This document shows positions 61,310 to 64,000 of a stretch of DNA of 64,000 bases, piece after piece. This DNA comes from Isoetes taiwanensis. Taxonomy: Eukaryota > Streptophyta > Lycopodiopsida > Isoetales > Isoetaceae. The stretch's first letter is position 1, and every line of letters starts with the position of its first letter. The translations under genes were made by a program, and so were the position numbers. The stretch is taken from the NCBI GenBank assembly GCA_021234155.1, contig JAJEKV010000063.1:2944948-3008947 (forward strand). The letters are read 5' to 3'. The notes beneath the pieces were generated by a model. That model ran no database searches, was not told the DNA's origin, and was given only the letters and a program-made list of their open reading frames with translations.

Positions 61310-62000
61310 TTAAGAAAGTTCTAGATATTCTAGACAGTTCTACAAAGTTCTAGAATGTTCTGTAAAGCTTTGATAGTTCTGGAGTGCTCTAGTTCTAGAT
61401 TCTTCTAGAATGTTCTTGAATATTTTGATGAGCACGATCTGTGTTATCATATCTAGTGGCCCATCTCATTCGTCCCTTCGCGCACAGAAAAGACTCATTT
61501 TTTAGTATAAAAGAGGGCCATCCACATGAGGATGGGCATTTTAGTTCATGGTTAGAATGTTCTAGAATGCTTTAGAAAGTTCTAAAATATTCCAAATAAT
61601 TCTGGAATGTTCTAGAAACTTTAGAGTTTTCCATCTAGAATCTTCTAGATTGTTCTAGGACATTCTAGAATTCTAAAACGTCCCAAATATTCTCGAGCAT
61701 TCTAGAATACTCCAGATTATAAATATTCTAGAAGGTTCTAGCTCTAGAAAGTTCTAGCATCTTCGGAAAAGTTCTAGAAGATTCTAGAAAATCTAGAACG
61801 TTCTAAAGGTTCTAATCTCATAAAATCTAAGGGTTAAACTAAGGGCATTTCATAAAATCTAAGGGAATCTCATAAGATCTAAGGGAATCTAAAAGAATCT
61901 AAGGGCATCCTCATAAAATATAAGGGATTTTAGGAGAACCTAATAAAATATAAAGGAATATTGAAGAATCTAGTAGAATCTTAAGGATTCTAGTTTGGGA
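61310..62000 (+). repeat. TTCTAGAA-rich degenerate array with heat-shock-element motifs
   Basis: A run of about 10-11-bp words, TTCTAGAATG and variants, fills 61,310-61,830 and drifts into AATCTAAGGG words to 62,000. Three blocks are perfect four-unit heat-shock elements of alternating TTC and GAA at 5-bp spacing: 61,403-61,420, 61,600-61,617 and 61,772-61,789; a three-unit element lies at 61,348-61,360. The motif density could be a by-product of a repeat whose unit happens to be TTCTAGAA. Similar sequence is known in some plant LTRs, so this may be part of a retrotransposon LTR; no second LTR is seen in the window. Confidence 0.8.
61506..61513 (+). promoter_or_regulatory. TATA-like box within heat-shock-element array
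   Basis: TATAAAAG lies about 85 bp after a perfect four-unit heat-shock element (61,403-61,420) and is followed by a small hairpin, GCCATCC/GGATGGGC (61,518-61,537). The spacing is that of a heat-inducible core promoter. No downstream open reading frame of note follows. Confidence 0.35.
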
Positions 62001-64000
62001 TAGCCTTTGGAAATGTAGGAGAACCTTATGTATTGACAAGAACTTGCATCGTAAGAACATGCTAAAACAGAAATATTGTACCATCTTTTATATTATAATG
62101 TTTTAGTGCAAGTATATAATGGACCACACCCTAATCGGTGACTTTGATGCTGATGCCTGCGTGGCAACATCTTGACCTTTCCTTCCAACATACCTTTTCT
62201 TAGGGTTTCTTTTTTATGGCTGGAATCCTCGGGGCCTTGTTGTGATGCGTGTTGTTTCTAACTTGCATGCAGATCAGACTATGCAATAGTCGATTGGAAA
62301 GGGCAGCTATTTTGCATAGAATGTACATAACTCTTGCACAATCACGAGATTAGGGTGAGTTAAGGAGCTCTCTCTTTTGGGCGACACATTATTGAAGGCG
62401 ACCATGGCGACTTTTTGAGGTGGAGGTCGATCTCATGTGTGGCTGAAGTGCCATCAAGCGTAACCGAATTTGGTAGAAAGGTAAGGGTTCTATGCTTGAT
62501 TACTTTTGTTGCCCGATTCTTTCATCAACAAGGTTGGATTTGGTTTTAATGTCGCCCAGTGTGGCCCTTTTGGTAGAAACGACCCGTGGCAACATCTGTT
62601 GCTATAGCGAATGGTAAGATGATTGTTAATAGGCTGGCGCGAATACGACCAAGGCGGTTTAGACCCTTGTGTTGGGCTCCAACTCAAGACCTTTCACATG
62701 GCATCAATGGCATTTTGTATTTGTTAAGATCATTGAATGGAAGAGTTAAACCAAAGATAGATTGATACGTCTGAGTTTGATTATCACGGGAACAAAGAAT
62801 CCACAATTGTTTAAATGGGATTTGTTCGCGACTTCACCCTAATCGGACCACACGAAATATATTATCAAAGGGATTTGAAGATCCGGCATGAAACACATTT
62901 TGTGTTCTAGAATTATAGATGAATCCAGGATTTAGGATCATGGAATTAAATGGAGAAGAGTAACCGCATTGTTGTGTTGGAAATTAGAACCAAGCTCATG
63001 TGTAAATGGAGGGATGATAAATTGCATTTGGTGAAAATCGTTGAGGAAATGATATTTACATCAATGCTATGTTCATATAGTGAACTAAGCGTGAGCCGGC
63101 GATGCCAGGGCATTTCAATAAATGAAGATGTGAACTTTAGGGTTAGATTCTGTAGGATACTCGGCACGATTGTCTTGTACTTATGAGTGTGTAGATAGAA
63201 CAAAAGTGAGAGTGCATAATGTAATGGGTAGTCGGTGCATCCCAATAATGATAAAATCAGAAACCAAGTTAAGTATGGTGTATAGTGCTCAACATGTGAT
63301 TTTCGCCAAATTAGTCTGATGATATTGTCCCCAAATGCTAAAGTTTTAATTTTTGTTGTTGCGGATCCAGAAGTTTCGCATAGAAGTAGCATATAATTAT
63401 TGCACCAAACAATGTATAGCTGATAACACCTTGAAGTGAGAATATTAATGGGTTTAGAATAGTGCATTATGTTGGTGTTGGTATGTAGATTGCACTATGA
63501 TGTGGAATGTAAATAGTGATCCATGGCAATGAGAGCATCAAATCTAACAATTGCCATTAGTCGTAAAATGTATGGTTAAATTCAATTAAAATAAAGTGAC
63601 AATTGATTTATTTGCTGCACTATACATCTTTGAACAAATAAAGTGCACTGATTCTTGTAGATTTAAATAAATGAGCATAGGGTATGTCAAATGTAGGGTG
63701 CAAGTTAAAATACATATAAAGCATTATCTAGGAAGTATGAATATCTAGAATTAGTCCATCTTAAATATTCCTTGTTTGTTTCATGTGGCAATGTTTCTTT
63801 GGCATTTTAGTATGAAATTGAAACAAAAATAATAATAATTTGAAAAAGCATACTTGAAACTCTATATTTAAAAAAAAATGGGAATTAAGGAAAAATATAC
63901 CAATTTGAGAATGTCGTTTCCAGCAGGATGAAGCTTAGATATAATGAACGAACATCTCCTTCAATGGAAGTGAATATGTAAGTACATTTGTCTATGAATA
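62001..64000 (+). other. No gene recognised
   Basis: A 173-codon minus-strand open frame (62,946-63,467) is the longest in the window outside repeats, but its translation is hydrophobic and Ser/Leu/Thr-rich without any recognisable domain. The plus strand opposite also has a 78-codon frame. I see no splice pattern or motif that would decide between them. The rest is A+T-rich sequence. Confidence 0.4.

Noticed and set aside
62946-63467. 173-codon open frame as a gene
   Set aside because: No domain, no start context, biased hydrophobic composition and an overlapping frame on the other strand; it is kept only as an unexplained region.

Overview
The window looks like a piece of a large, transposon-packed seed-plant nuclear genome, possibly a gymnosperm. 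The evidence is an intron-bearing elongator tRNA-Met, an R2R3-MYB gene with the usual plant exon layout, a plant-type UBTD-like small gene, PPR remains, L1-type LINE and PIF/Harbinger debris, and long stretches with no gene. Nothing in it is organised like a bacterial or organellar genome.

Bases 1 to about 22,773 form one giant imperfect palindrome. The left arm (1 to about 11,710) and the right arm (about 11,768 to 22,773) are reverse complements around a loop of about 57 nt, and every landmark in one arm recurs inverted in the other: an L1 C-terminus, three LINE-like 3' tails, a tandem duplication and A+T-rich blocks. The arms differ in clusters, and the right arm near the centre is unusually CpG-rich. 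The palindrome may be an ancient inverted duplication, but an unsplit fold-back read left in the assembly is at least as likely.

From about 21,930 to 26,250 an L1 element is present in two opposed halves, the arrangement expected from twin-primed (5'-inverted) insertion. At 26,767-28,146 lies an R2R3-MYB gene with intact splice sites but several frame breaks. From 29 to 43 kb the window is mostly repeats: a 20-bp minisatellite of about 1.8 kb, a compound CT/CA microsatellite, several short tandem duplications and a non-LTR reverse-transcriptase fragment. At 43.8-50.4 kb a Harbinger transposase is split by about 5.7 kb of sequence that carries a fold-back element and palindrome-bearing tandem repeats.

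From 51.6 to 59.8 kb host-derived genes appear: a 5' fragment resembling MSH2, a decayed PPR gene on the minus strand, a four-exon UBTD-like gene that is intact apart from exon 1, and an intron-containing tRNA-Met(CAT). The last 4 kb hold tandem repeats, a tRNA-derived SINE-like head and an array rich in perfect heat-shock-element motifs around a TATA-like box. No operon-like cooperation between genes is expected or seen. Indels in nearly every recognisable coding stretch, often beside intact splice sites, suggest that assembly quality limits annotation here.
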